From positions 89,987,322-90,051,321 of the forward strand of contig NC_053035.3 in NCBI RefSeq assembly GCF_002575655.3: a DNA stretch of 64,000 nt. Direction: 5' to 3'. Positions 22,556 to 34,725 of the stretch are shown piece after piece. This DNA is from Aegilops tauschii subsp. strangulata. Lineage: Eukaryota; Streptophyta; Magnoliopsida; Poales; Poaceae. The stretch's first letter is position 1; every line of letters begins with the position of its first letter. The notes below the pieces were generated by a model that saw only the letters and a list, made by a program, of their open reading frames with translations, ran no database searches and had not been told where the DNA came from. Position numbers and translations under genes: made by a program.

Positions 22556-23531
22556 TTAGAACATTTCATCATTCCTGCAGTCTGCATGAAACAAGCTCCT
22601 TTATTAGTAGTATGTATATCTGGCCAGTGCCCCACCCCATAAGCCCTGACTTGCTTTGCCTTCAGGGCTAAACTATGCCAAGTTTCTCCAGGTCTGTAAC
22701 CCAAGAACAGCTGCTTGGGTGACATCTTTGATCAAGTTTCAACACACGGAAATTTTCGCTTCTTCGGTGTGATTTGACAGTATTAATAAACACATTAACT
22801 GTTGAAGTCGGTAACCAATTGGGATTCATCATATCTTTGCCTTGCAAGGCAAGATTAGTACTGTTCTGTTTCTTGCTTGAGAGAGGAAAGCACAACCATA
22901 GCATGCACCGGATGCAAACTCTTCCCGGTTTGTTTGGAGTGTACAAGATCGTCACCTATGAGCATCGGGAAACCTTTCCTAGTATAGTATATGTTGGTTG
23001 CTAGCTACCAGCATACGTGCAGCAGCCTACACTACTTGACTATGGGGCTTGCTTGCTTCCTGTGATGTCCACACTGTCGTGTTTGGGCTGTTTGCGTATG
23101 CCCTCTTTTACAAGTATTCTTTCTGTGTTTTATGTTGAAGCTTATTGTGCAGTCAAACTATGTAATGATGCGTACAGTACCCTTCACCCTGTTTTTTATC
23201 CAATCAAGAGATCCCAACTAAGCTATCCCGTGAATCCCCTAAAACTCTCCCCGTGTGTGTAGCATTGCTCTTTTTACTCCGCGTATTAGATGTATGTCAA
23301 GTCAAACTTTGCAAGCCCTCTTTTACAAGCATTCTTTCTGTGTTCTATGTCGAAACTTATTGTGCCATCAAACTATGCAAAGATGTGTACAGTAAAGTAT
23401 TGGTGAAGCAAAGCTACTCTGTTCTGTTAGATGGCCTATTATGTAGTGTGATTTTATGTATTTTTACCTTTGAACAATAAAGCATGGAAGTTTATATTCC
23501 TTTGCAGCTTTGCTCCTGTCAATGTTGAAAT
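22556..23531. other. Intergenic region upstream of the CHUP1-like gene
   Basis: It presumably holds the promoter of the minus-strand gene at 21163-22555. No other gene was recognised. It includes a diverged direct duplication (23101-23179 and 23316-23394). Confidence 0.4.
23101..23394. repeat. Pair of diverged 79-bp direct repeats
   Basis: 23101-23179 and 23316-23394 share ccctcttttacaag.attctttctgtgtt.tatgt.gaa.cttattgtgc..tcaaactatg with about 15 percent difference. Origin unknown. Confidence 0.7.
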
Positions 23532-23541
23532 GATCAGTACT

Positions 23542-25414
23542 TCCGCAACCGGATCCAAAACATTCTTCACACGGGCAAAGCTGCCATTCTCCTGAATGGG
23601 GTCCCAGACAACTGGATACAATGCAAGAATGGCCTGCGGCAAGGTGACCCGGCCTCCCCCTACCTTTTTCTCATCATCGCCGACCTGCTCCAACAGCTCA
23701 TCTTCCAAAACGTAGAGCCTGCTCTCCACCACCCAATCTTCTCCCACTTACCTCCCACTGTTCTCCAATACGCCGATGGCACGCTTATCATTGCAGCCGC
23801 CTCTCCTGTCGCCGCAACAACCCTCAAAGTAATCCTAAACAATTTTGCGCAAGCTACGGGCCTCACCATCAACTTCTCCAAAACCACTCTAGCCACTCTT
23901 CACACAGATGATACCATGGCTGCTGCCACTGCTCTCGCCATGGGTTGCTCCCGCGCTCCCTTCCCTCAACTCAAACGTACCTCGGCCTACCCCTTGCCCC
24001 AACCAAACCTCCTACCAATGCCTTTGCTCCGTTGTTAGAATGATCTCGCAAATTATTGACGGGCTGGTGTGCTAAACTGCTTGACAAAGGTGATCGTCTC
24101 ATTCTCATCTCCACGGTTTTAGACTCCCTCCTCACCTACTTCATGTCAGTGTTTCGCATTTCAAAGAAACCCCTCAAAATCATCGACTCTCTGAGAAGGG
24201 CTTTTTTCTGGGCAGGGGACGACGCTTGCTCAGGAGCTCAATGCCTTATTGCGTGGGAAAATGTTTGCTTACCAAAAAAAATTCGATGGTTTAGGGCTAA
24301 AAAACCTGCATGTGCAAAATAACTGCCTACTCATGAAATTTGCAGCCAAAGCCCTCTCCTCTGCATAGTCACCTTGGCTAGAATGGTTAGAACTTCAACA
24401 CCCCAATGCCTTAGTCCCCTCGGCTCCTCAAACCTCGTTTCTTTGTCGCACAATAGCTCAGCAAATCCCCACCCTTCAGACTATCTCCTTTGTGTTAACA
24501 AACAGTGGATCGCATACATACTTTTGGCTTGACACCTGGTTGACCCCAAAACCTCTAGCTACCACCTTTCCACACCTCTTCTCACACGCCAACCTAGAGC
24601 TGGTTAAAGTGGCTAATATTTTGTGTTTCGGTATCGAAGCTAACCTCCGTAATCGTTTCTCTCTTACTGTAGAACAAGAGCTTGTTTCGCTTTTAGCTAT
24701 TTTGCAGGACTTCATGCCCTCGGCGGAGGAAGATCAAAGGTTCCTACACAGAGGCCATGACTTCTCCACCAAGCAAGCGTACGGCGCCCTCATGGCTAGA
24801 CCAGACGTTGATCTCATCGCCCCTCTCATATGGGGCACCAGGGCTCCTCACAAGCTAAAAATATTTGCTTGGCTACTCTTCAAGGACCGCCTCAATACTA
24901 GGGTTAACCTTGCCCACAAGCATATAATCTCCTTTGATATATGCCCCCGGTGTGCTAGGTTATCCGAAGACTCCATGCACCTCTTCATCACATGTCCACT
25001 TGCCAATAGGATATGGCAACGACTAGGGATCCTGCCGCAGACCGACGACATCTCCGACCTCTAGGACGCCCCCCCTACCTCATCACCTGCCCAAAAAAGC
25101 ATGGTCCTTCGTCCTCGTGGCACTAATATGGAAGATATGGGCAGCACGTAATGACATGTTGTTTAGGAATGTTGATCAATGTTCTGTAATAACCCTCAGG
25201 AACCTTATCTCTGACTTAGATCTTTGGTCACACCGTCTCTTGGAGACAAGTGTCAAGGAGGACGTCTTCTCGTGACGTTCCTACCTCTCTGCACGTTGCA
25301 CCGTGCCTATGTAATTCTGTACTTGCTGCTTCAGCAGCCTTTTGAGTAATATATTCAGGTGGGGGAGCTCCCCCCCCCCCCCCCCCCACCCCCCGGGTTA
25401 TTCTCAAAAAAAAA
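23542..25414 (+). mobile_element. 5'-truncated LINE with target-site duplication; reverse transcriptase relic
   Basis: The element is bounded by the 10-base direct repeat gatcagtact (23532-23541 and 25415-25424) and ends in an A-run (aaaaaaaaa, about 25406-25414). The frame carries non-LTR RT motifs: NGLRQGDPASPYLFLIIADL (about 23620-23680), then QYADGT where functional copies have YADD (GGC at 23778-23780), then TGLTINFSKT. A frame change near 23970 and stops at 24036 and 24370 follow. A thumb/zf-RVT-like part (GTRAPHKLKIFAWLLFKDRL...CPRC..H..CPLA) runs to 25064. A 17-C run lies at about 25371-25387. The truncated 5' end, A-tail and duplication are typical of target-primed insertion. It is dead. 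Confidence 0.85.
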
Positions 25415-25424
25415 GATCAGTACT

Positions 25425-26239
25425 GGTAAAGCAAAGCCATTCTTTTCTGTTAGATACTTCAGGAGTCCAAAGCTTCAGAAGTCTGATACCAACTTTTTGT
25501 TGATCCCATCAACAAAACTGCCTGATTCGCCCCGTATCATATTCAGTTCCGGTGTTGGATTAGTTGATGCATTGCTGCTGGAGCCTGAAAGCTTCCCGCA
25601 ACACAGCTGGAATGGTTGTGTGTAGCTGTCTAAATATAGTTGGACAAAGTCTGTACATGATGGATCTCATATATGGAAAATATAGTGAAGTTTATAAAGT
25701 TGTTGCAGGCATGGATGATACAGGGAGCAAAAAATATGCAGAGGGTATTGTGCCAGTGCTAGAGTTTTTTTTGTTAAACACGAGGCGAAAGCAATACACA
25801 TTGCATTAATTAAGAATGTTGTTGTCCAGTTAACTACGGAACAGAAGAATATTGCTGTCCCATTTAATTACGAAAAACACGGCAAAAACCGATACAGCAA
25901 GGGCCAAGCACACTCGTAAACCACTAAACAGGTGAAGATCACAATCATGCCAAACGCCACAACAAATGTCAACCACACAAAAACATGGGATTGAAAAGGC
26001 AACACACTGCATTCCCCAGTCAACTAAAGTTTACATATGAACGGTATATGCTTTGCAATATAGCAATATTATCTCACAAACAGAACGATAAAAGTTTTAC
26101 ACCACATCAGGGAGGTGCCACGGGCACCGAGAACTGCCAGGATTTTAGTCCGCTAAATCTAGACGTATATGCCTATGTCATGCCAACAAAATAGATGCAT
26201 CTGCTCAAAATTTCGGAGTCACAACGTTGCATAAATACC
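25425..26239. other. Intergenic, downstream of ELP2
   Basis: This includes the 3'-untranslated side of ELP2 (just below 26240). An open frame at about 25440-25625 (LQKSDTNFLLIPSTKLPDSP...) was not recognised. At 25768-26000 a T-run followed by 'gttaaacacgaggcgaaagc' looks, on the minus strand, like a small LINE 3' tail. Confidence 0.35.
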
Positions 26240-29200
26240 TCAAGTATCACGGACTGCAAACACCCTGACGCAGTGATCAGATCCACAAGAAGACAGCTCA
26301 ATTGCTGCTTTCTCATCAGCCGAGTCGGGTTTCTGCCACCGCAGACGGTGCACAGTTGACACATGACACAACAGAGGATCAAACCGGAGCATGCATGCGA
26401 CGCTGAAGGGAGACAGATCTGAGCTACTGTCTGAAGCAGCTCTCCCCCCTGAAACACTCCAGAGCTCGATTAGTCCATTGTCCATGCCAACAGCAATAAT
26501 GCCGGCATTACGAGCACGGTCACGGCCCGTCCAGGCCAATGCGGTGACACTCTCACGGAACTGAGGCAATGTGGCGAGCAGCTTGACGGAAGATGCATCT
26601 TGAACACACCATATCTTGACAGTCTTGTCCCTCGAACCAGTTGCAAATTCATACCCAAAAGGGTTCCACGAGCATGCCCATATGATTCTTTTGTGCGCTT
26701 CATGCTTTGTAACCAGGTGATGCTGTGCTCCTTCCTCTAAGAGTTACATAAGTGGGATGACACCAACAATTGCAGACCATGAGCACTGGATCCAATACAA
26801 TAAACAATGTATATGAAACTAAAAGATACAAATCTCTCACCAGTTTTCTTAATTGAAAAGACAGACAAGTGACGATCCCTTGATACGCTCAGAAGAAAAG
26901 CATTGTCAGAAGAAAATTCCATTTGTGTAACTGTCAGATTGTGAGACTGCAAGCGACCAACGGCTTTCCATGTTCCAACTTCCCAGAGCCAGATCTCAGC
27001 AACTGGTGCTGATTGAGCCTGGAAAAGAATCAAGTATCATTCAGAACTCCCTAGTAAAATATAGCATTGACATTCTCCACCAACTACTACGAGTAGTCAT
27101 ATGGAGACAAATAGTACTGTAACATGCGTTCTTGCGACATGAGGATGCACAGATACAAAACTATTTTCCTGTGGCAGTGGCAAAACATTTAAGTGGTTTC
27201 CAGAAATAAATAAATAAATAAATAAAGCCCCAGCAATACTATGTATCCATTCAAGTTTCTATGAAAATGAAAAACAAGCATCTGTTTGCAGATTCACATT
27301 TGAGCACTTAGCTGAACCACACATGCTCTAAACAAGAACAATCAAGTAAATAACTGTGGCCAGGTGAGGTAAATGATCATGGTGATTATGATGTCTGGCT
27401 GAACACAACTGATACCGGATATCATACAAAAATTTCAGTCACAACAAGAAAGCATGCAGTAATACCTTGCACGACGATGCAACGAGCTTCCCTGCATGAT
27501 CACAGCAGATGGAAAAGAGTTCATTTCCATGTCCATAAAGTTTGTGAGATTCAGGCCATAAGGTATTCCATGCAAGCTGGTCCTCCACAGGAGGCTCAGT
27601 AAACACAGTTGGCACTGCATCAGGAATCGTCTCCATGGAATCTGGACCATCATTAGAAGCGCTGCTTGGGGATTCCTTTCCTGCATAAAACCATCAACCA
27701 AAAAGTATTAGTCAAGTGAAAAAGAATCACTGAAAAAATAAAGTAGGTGCTACTAGAATTTGTTATCAAAAGCTAACAAGACAACTCTGCCCAATACGTG
27801 AGGGATTTTTACCATGTGTATATATAGGCTTCTGTGAAAGCCCAAGAGCAGACATATTTGCTCCAAGGACTTGCACATCGTCAAAATCCTCATTGTCAGG
27901 TTTCAACAAAGTTGCTTCCTGTAGGGTCCTCAGGAATGATAAAGTAGCTTCAAAGACTCTACAGACCTTTTCATCAGCACCACAAACAAACCGGTGGTTT
28001 CCTGTACCCTGAACGAATGCCACACAGTTAATGTCATGCCCATGGATTTGGGGGCGAGCAATTTCACGCCAACAAATCACATCTCCTGGGTTAACATGAC
28101 TTCTCCAAGGAGCAAATATGCGTGCTGTCTGCATAATAAACATTGATGCAAAACAGGCTTAACAAGTAGCACACAAAAATGATAATCACCCAAAGATAAA
28201 TATTCTATAAGACTGCACTGAAGCTGAATTACAAAAACCTACCTGGTCATGGCTAACTGTTAGCAAATATTCGCCAGATCTAGACCATGTTAAGTCAGAT
28301 ACGGGTGCAAAATGACCAGATGGGACAATCTGAGGCTGCCAATTTTCAGAATCCAATCCAACATCTCTCCACATATGGAAAAATCCACCATAGCCATGTG
28401 CAAGAATAGATTTACCATCAGGTTCCCAATGGCCACCATAAAATCCAAGTGCTGAGTGACTTAATTCACCAACTGTTACTGAATTTATCCAAAGGCCAGT
28501 ATTCTTTTCTGGCCTCCATATCATCATCATCTTGTCCATAGATGCAGATAATATGCTCATTGGCTGATGAGCTTCACCGCCAAGTAGCAGTGTAGGAGGC
28601 TGCCACTCTACTGAATATACCCAATCTTCATGCCCAACAAGAAGAGACTCCAATGATAGTTGGTAACTTGTATTACCGGCCACAAATAGAGGACCTTCAA
28701 TGTAGGAGGCCATCCCAATATTATCCTTCCTTTGTTGCACATCTGAAGTCATCTTCCATATCCGAATGGTTTTGTCCTGAGACGAGCTAACGAGAAAAAG
28801 GCTGTGTTTCTCACTGCTCGTCATCACAGGTAAAGAGAAGTCTAAACTTCTAATCCAGTCAGAATGGCCCTTAAGTTCACAGGCTTTAATGAACTGCGCA
28901 TCAGAAAATTCTGGTCAGTACAGGAAATGCGAGCAGGTATAGCAATGGAAGTAATAAGAAGTCTTACAAACCTTGCCTGACTGATCCCCACAATATATGT
29001 GGACCTTATGATCTAATCCTCCCATTGCTAAAATTAGGCAGCCTTCCTGCTCCGGCAACACCGCTAATGAAAGTGAAACCATTGGTTTTAAACCAACGGA
29101 AAGAGAATGCAAACAAGACACTTTGCAGCAGCCTACAGAAGTGAAACCAAATAACATAAATAGGATGACAGCACACATATATAAGGCTTTAAGATCATGC

Positions 29201-30469
29201 AAGTTAAGAGAATTGGACTATAAATTTTGCTTTAGAAACAAGCTAAAGATAAATGAGACTATTCAAGCTTTAACCAACAAGATTAGGATCAGACGATCAG
29301 TGTACAAAGTACCAAAATGCCAGTAGATCATCTTACCACCAGCAGTCGGCTCAACCACCATTTCCCAAATAACCACCATACCATCTGAGGAGGTGGAAGC
29401 AAAAATTGAAACCCTATCCGACACCATCCTTCCAGCAAGACAGGTCACACCTTTCTTATGCATGGCTGGTAGTTGCAAAACATGAGACCACTGCAAAGCA
29501 GACATAAACAGCAAAATCAATCAACTTGGGTCAGCTTGATCAAGATAAACAGATAAACATATTCCGAGCAAGCAAATGAGAAGAAGAAGAAATCTAATGC
29601 CACGAAATTGCAGCAAAGGCTTCAAACAGAATCCAAACGACAACAAACACATATATGGTGAAACAGAAGAAATTCACCTTGCCTATTCCAGAACCAATCT
29701 TCCATGCCATAATAGCACCATCAGAGCTTCCAGACAATAGATAATGTGTCTCCCTGCTTTGAACTGCAAAGGGGCAAATGAAACAAACCACCAGCCAACG
29801 GTTCAGTACTCATTACAGGATCAGTCCAGAACACCTTTTGCTTGATCTATCTCCTCTCAAGTCCCACCAATTATTCATTGAGACAATTTCAGGTTGACAC
29901 TCTAATTTTTTACCTCAAAATGCAGCTCAGTGCATCAGCAACAAGACATGGTATTGTTTCAGACTGGTTGCTCTAGTTAATCATTTCAGTTCATTGCTTT
30001 ATATATAAAGCAGGGTGAAAGCCTTTTTCGGTAATCATTTCAGTTCAGATGCAACAGAGAGAGAATTAACTATTAAGAGAGACAGAAGCAAATAGCTGTA
30101 AAAAGGAGGTAGCAGACCTTGGAGTACATCCTTCTTGGTTGGCAGCCACAGCGTGCAGTTCACCGCCGCCTTGTGCCCCGGCAGCGTCGTGACGATCTCC
30201 CCTCTCTATTCCAGCACAGACAGGAGCCAAGACCAATCAGATCAAACAAAGAAAACAGCAGGATACCTAAAAACAGAAGGGCGAGAGGGGCCAGATCGAC
30301 GGACCAAAGGGGAGAAAAGGGCGACGGCGTTCTGGGCGCCGAAGGCGACGAGACCACAGGCGCCCCACGAGACGTTGTTCACGACACGGTTGCATCCGGC
30401 GCCAATGAAGACCCTCTCCGCCTCCGCTCCCCCGCGAGCTCCGGCGAGCTCCCCGGCCGCCGGCGGCAT
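26240..30469 (-). CDS. ELP2: Elongator complex protein 2 (ELP2), complete, ten exons
   Basis: WD40 scaffold subunit of Elongator (Elp1-Elp2-Elp3 catalytic half), needed for tRNA wobble-uridine modification and, in plants, linked to transcription, development and immunity. Exons on the minus strand: 30469-30305, 30205-30118, 29763-29678, 29490-29337, 29132-28972, 28893-28243, 28128-27813, 27680-27466, 27018-26841, 26736-26240. All introns are GT-AG and all joins keep phase, giving 2511 bases, 836 residues plus TGA, close to the roughly 840 usual for plant ELP2. WD-type repeats run throughout (e.g. LLSGSSDGAIMAWKIGSG, FLVSSSQDKTIRIWK, ILSASMDKMMMIWRPEK, FATGSRDKTVKIW), expected to fold into two propellers. 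The ELP2-specific DFDDVQVLGANMSALGLSQK is near residues 510-535. No break was found. The start is the ATG of MPPAAGELAG. Intron 8 has an (aaat)n run near 27205. Confidence 0.95.
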
Positions 30470-30534
30470 GGTGACGGCAAGCAGGCTCTGGCTTCTTTTC
30501 TCTCTCTTTGTTTTGGGGGAAAGCAAGGGTCTAG

Positions 30535-30552
30535 CTAGGGTTCAGGGTTTGG
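30535..30552 (-). promoter_or_regulatory. Telo-box-like motif in the ELP2 leader
   Basis: On the minus strand the sequence reads CCAAACCCTGAACCCTAG, about 70 bases upstream of the ELP2 ATG. AAACCCTA-type telo-boxes are common in the leaders of plant translation-related and growth-related genes. Function here is inferred from position only. Confidence 0.4.
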
Positions 30553-30599
30553 CTACTGCCCGGTCCGACCGGCTCAGCCACGCTGAGGCTTAACAGGCC

Positions 30600-31223
30600 G
30601 ATCGGGTCGAAATAACCGCTGGTAACGCGATTTTTTTTTATTTTGAGAAAAACAAAGGGACAGGCTAGATGTCACGTGACTGAAAACAAATTTGGGAGCC
30701 GTTGGATCTTGGATGAAAAATAGATGGCCATATCAGCTTCTTCAACCTTCAAACAGTTTCACCGTTCATCTTCTACCTCCGAACAGCCTATCTACCACCG
30801 GCCTACCCGCGGCAGCCTCACTGCCCCGCCCTCCCCCAACTGCCGCTCATCGTCATGCTGCCGCCATCCCAGTCATCCTCTAACCCAGCCATGAACAAAT
30901 TTTTTTCCAGGGAATTTGCACCACCCTCACACTCCTATGATAGATAATGGGGTCATCTGCCACTCTAAGATGGATAATACGGTCACCTAACACCCTAAGA
31001 TAGATCCAGGTGTTTCTCCAGCAAGCCGACGACTCCTTCCTTTCGGCGGCTGCTTCCTTCCTTCCAAAATCAATTGACCCAAAAAACTATTTTCAGGCGA
31101 CTTGCATATAGCTATTGTGAGAAACAAACTGATTGTAGCGTCGGAGATAAATTCAAAGGAAAGGGCAACTCTAATATGGACCCCTAAAAGCGGACACCAC
31201 ATCAATCTGCGGATGGGTCCGGA
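30600..31223. other. ELP2 upstream region
   Basis: No gene was seen. 31130-31223 ('gggcaactctaatatggacccctaaaagcggac...') resembles one end of a grass miniature DNA element cut by the LTR that starts at 31224. Confidence 0.35.
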
Positions 31224-31583
31224 TGTTGGGGAACATTGCATGGGAAACAAAAAAATATCCTACGCTCACCAAGATCAATTTAGGAGATGACCATCTACAA
31301 GAGGAGAGAGATTGGATCTACATACCCTTGTAGATCGCTAAGCGGAATCGTTAAGAAACGCGGTTGATGTAGTCGCACGTCTTCGCGATCCAATCACGAT
31401 CTGTCCCGCGAACTCCCGATCCAAGCGCCGAACGGACAACACCTCCGCGTTCAACACACGTACGGCTTGGTGACGCCTTCACCTCCTCGATCCAGCGAGC
31501 AAGGATGAAGTAGTAGCTTGAGTTCCCGGCAGCACGACGGCATGGTGGCGGTGGTGGTGGAGCAATCTCAGCAAAGCTTCACT

Positions 31584-31592
31584 AAGCTATGC

Positions 31593-31627
<35 letters not shown>
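31584..31627. repeat. (GA)n microsatellite inside the Angela LTR
   Basis: An uninterrupted run of about 17 ga units is followed by degenerate ggga repeats. It lies in the U3/R part of the minus-strand LTR. Confidence 0.9.
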
Positions 31628-31632
<5 letters not shown>

Positions 31633-32889
31633 AGAGAGGGAGAGAGAGGGACTACGAGGGAGAGGGAGGGCAGCGCCGTGGCATACATGGGTGTGGTTGC
31701 CCTCCCTCTACCCCTTTATATATAGGGGTAAGGGAGGAGGAGGGGCGCCCCTAGGGTTTCCCCCCAGGAGGCGGTGACCACAAGGGGAGGCGCCCTAGGG
31801 TTTGGGTGCCCCCCAGGCGCCTTGCCTCCCAAGCAAAGGGGGCCGACTGCCCTAGGGGGGCACCTCCCTGGCCGAGTGGGCTAGGTGAGGGGAGGCGACC
31901 AACCCCTTGTGGGCTGGTGTGCCCCCTCCCCTGGCCCATGAGCCCCCCCAACACTTGCTGGGGGGCCCAGAAACCCCTTTCGGTTCTCCTGGCGATAACC
32001 CGGTACCCCCGAAACACTTCCGGACTCCGATACTCTTCGTCTTATATATCAATCTTTACCTCCGGACTATTCCGGAGTTCCTCATCATGTCCGGGATCTC
32101 ATCCGGGACTCTGAACAACCTTCGGTCACTAACACAATAAATCAACTATACTTATATCGTCACCAAACGTTAAGTGTGTACACCCTGCGGGTTCGAGAAC
32201 TATGCAGACATGACCGAGACACCACTACGGTCAATAACCATTAGCGGGACCTAGATGCCCATATTGGTTCCTACATATTCTACGAAGATCTTTATCACTC
32301 GAACCTTGATGTCAAGGATTCAGCTAATCCCGTATGTAGTTCTCCTTGTCTATCGATATGTTACTTGCCCGAGATTCGATCGTCGGTATCTCCATACCTA
32401 GTTCAATCTCGTTACCGACAAGTCTCTTTACTCGTTCTGTAATACAAGATCCCATGACTAACTCCTTAGTCACATTGCTTGCAAGCTCACTATGATGTTG
32501 TATTACCGAGTGGGCCCTGAGATACCTCTCCATCACACGGAGTGACAAATCCCAGTCTTGATCCATGCCAACTCAACAGACACCCTCGGAGATACCTATA
32601 GAGCACCTTTATAGTCACCCAGTTACGTTACGATGTTTGATACACACAAGATACTCCTTCGGTATCAGCGAGTTGCATGATCTCATGGCCATAGGAACAG
32701 ATACTTGACATGCATAAAACGATAGCAATAAACTTGATAGGGTCATATGCTACATTCATAGTTTGGGTCTTGTCCATCACATCATTCTCCTAATGACGTG
32801 ATCCCGTTATTGAATTACAACTCATGTCTATGACTAGAAAACCATAGTCATCTTTGACCAACGAGCTAGTCCGATAGAGGCTTACTAGG

Positions 32890-33046
32890 TGTTAGAAAGG
32901 AGAGAGGGATATTGGTGGAATCGTTGTAGTATTGCTTGAGCCTCGTGGGCATATATATAAGAGTACATGGTCAACTTGGAGTACAAGACAAGCTGGAACA
33001 TATCCTAGTCTATCTCGTATTTCCTAACTAAACATAATACTCAACA
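32890..33046 (-). repeat. TRIM 3' LTR (minus orientation)
   Basis: 157 bp, TG...CA, followed on its inner side by the polypurine tract complement tccccctgcag. Confidence 0.9.
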
Positions 33047-33263
33047 TCCCCCTGCAGTCACAACGGTAGCGACGCAGACGGTGAGACTGGAGAAGAATCC
33101 GAAGGCAAGCCGACGGACACCCCCCACAGTCGTAACGGTCGATGCATCGCGGAAGTCGTGGCTGGAGTAGAAATCGATGAGGTTGCTCAAGCAAGGCGGT
33201 AGCCCTTTGTGCCGGTGTCGAGGTAGCCGAGAGCATAGGTGGTGTAGCCGTAGTCGAGGTAGC

Positions 33264-34647
33264 TGATACGTCTCCATCGTATCTACTTTTCCAAACACTT
33301 TTGCCCTTGTTTTGGACTCTAACTTGCATGATTTGAATGGAACTAACCTGGACTGACGCTGTTTTCAGCAGAATGGCCATGGTGTTATTTTTGTGCAGAA
33401 ATAAAAGTTCTCGGAATGACCTGAAACTTCACGGAGAATATTTTTGGAATTAATAAAAAATACTGGCGAAAGAATCAACACCAGGGGCCCACACCCTGTC
33501 CACGAGGGTGGAGGGCGCGCCCCCTGCCTCGTGGGCCCCCTGAGGCTCCACCGACGTCAACTCAACTCTATATATTCACGTTCGGGGAGAAAAAACCAAA
33601 GAGAAGGATTCATCGCGTTTTGCGATATGGAGCCGCCGCCAAGCCCTAATCTCTCTCGGGAGGGCTGATCTGGAGTCTGTTCGGGGCTCCAGAGAGGGGA
33701 ATCCATCGCTGTCGTCATCATCAACCATCCTCCATCACCAATTTCATGATGCTCACCGCCGTGCGTGAGTAATTCCATCGTAGGCTTGCTGGACGGTGAT
33801 GGGTTGGGTGAGATTTATCATATAATCGAGTTAGTTTTGTTAGGGTTTGATCCCTAGTATCCATTATGTTCTGAGATTGATGTTGCTATGACTTTGCTAT
33901 GCTTAATGCTTGTCACTAGGGCTCGAGTGCCATGATTTCAGATCTGAACCTATTATGTTTTTCATGAATATATGTGAGTTCTTGATCCTATCTTGCAAGT
34001 CAATAGTCACCTACTATGTGTTATGATCCGGTAACCCCGAAGTGACAATAATTGGGACCACTCCCGATGATGACCGTAGTTTGAGGAGTTCATGTATTCA
34101 CCAAGTGTTAATGCTTTGGTCCGGTACTCTATTAAAAGGAGGCCTTAATATCCCTTAGTTTCCACTAGGACCCCGCTGCCACGGGAGGGTAGGACAAAAG
34201 ATGTCATGCAAGTTCTTTTCCATAAGCACGTATGACTATATTCGGAATACATGCCTACATTACATTAATGAACTGGAGCTAGTTCTGTGTCACCCTATGT
34301 TATAACTGTTGCATGAGGAATCGCATCCGACATAATGAACCATCACTAATCCAATGCCTACGAGCTTTTCACATATTGATCTTTGCTTAGTTACTTTACC
34401 GTTGCCACTGTTACAATTACTACAAAACTGCTACTATTACTTTTGCCACCGTTACCGTTACTTCCATACTACTTTGCTACTAAATACTTTGCTGCAGATA
34501 TTAAGTCTTCCAGGTGTGGTTGAATTGACAACTCAACTGCTAATACTTGAGAATATTCTTTGGCTCCCCTTGTGTCGAATCAATAAATTTGGGTTGAATA
34601 CTCTACCCTCGAAAACTGTTGTGATCCCCTATACTTGTGGGTTATCA
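33264..34647 (+). repeat. Athila element 5' LTR
   Basis: TG...CA, 1384 bp. It contains a TATA-like ctatatattcacg (about 33568) and matches the 3' LTR with scattered substitutions. Confidence 0.9.
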
Positions 34648-34658
34648 AGACTATTTTC

Positions 34659-34676
34659 TGGCGCCATTGCCGGGGA
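34659..34676 (+). other. Primer-binding site, tRNA-Asp type
   Basis: tggcgccattgccgggga follows the 5' LTR after an 11-base gap, as in Athila-lineage elements. Confidence 0.75.
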
Positions 34677-34725
34677 GCATAGCTCTATTCTTTGAGTCAC
34701 TTGGGATTTATATCTGCTGATCACT

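Noticed and set aside
25371..25387. Run of 17 C as a biological signal
   Set aside because: Within the LINE 3' region and likely a replication or sequencing homopolymer; no function can be supported.
31589..31777. RE/GE-rich small protein
   Set aside because: Translation of the (GA)n microsatellite within an LTR.
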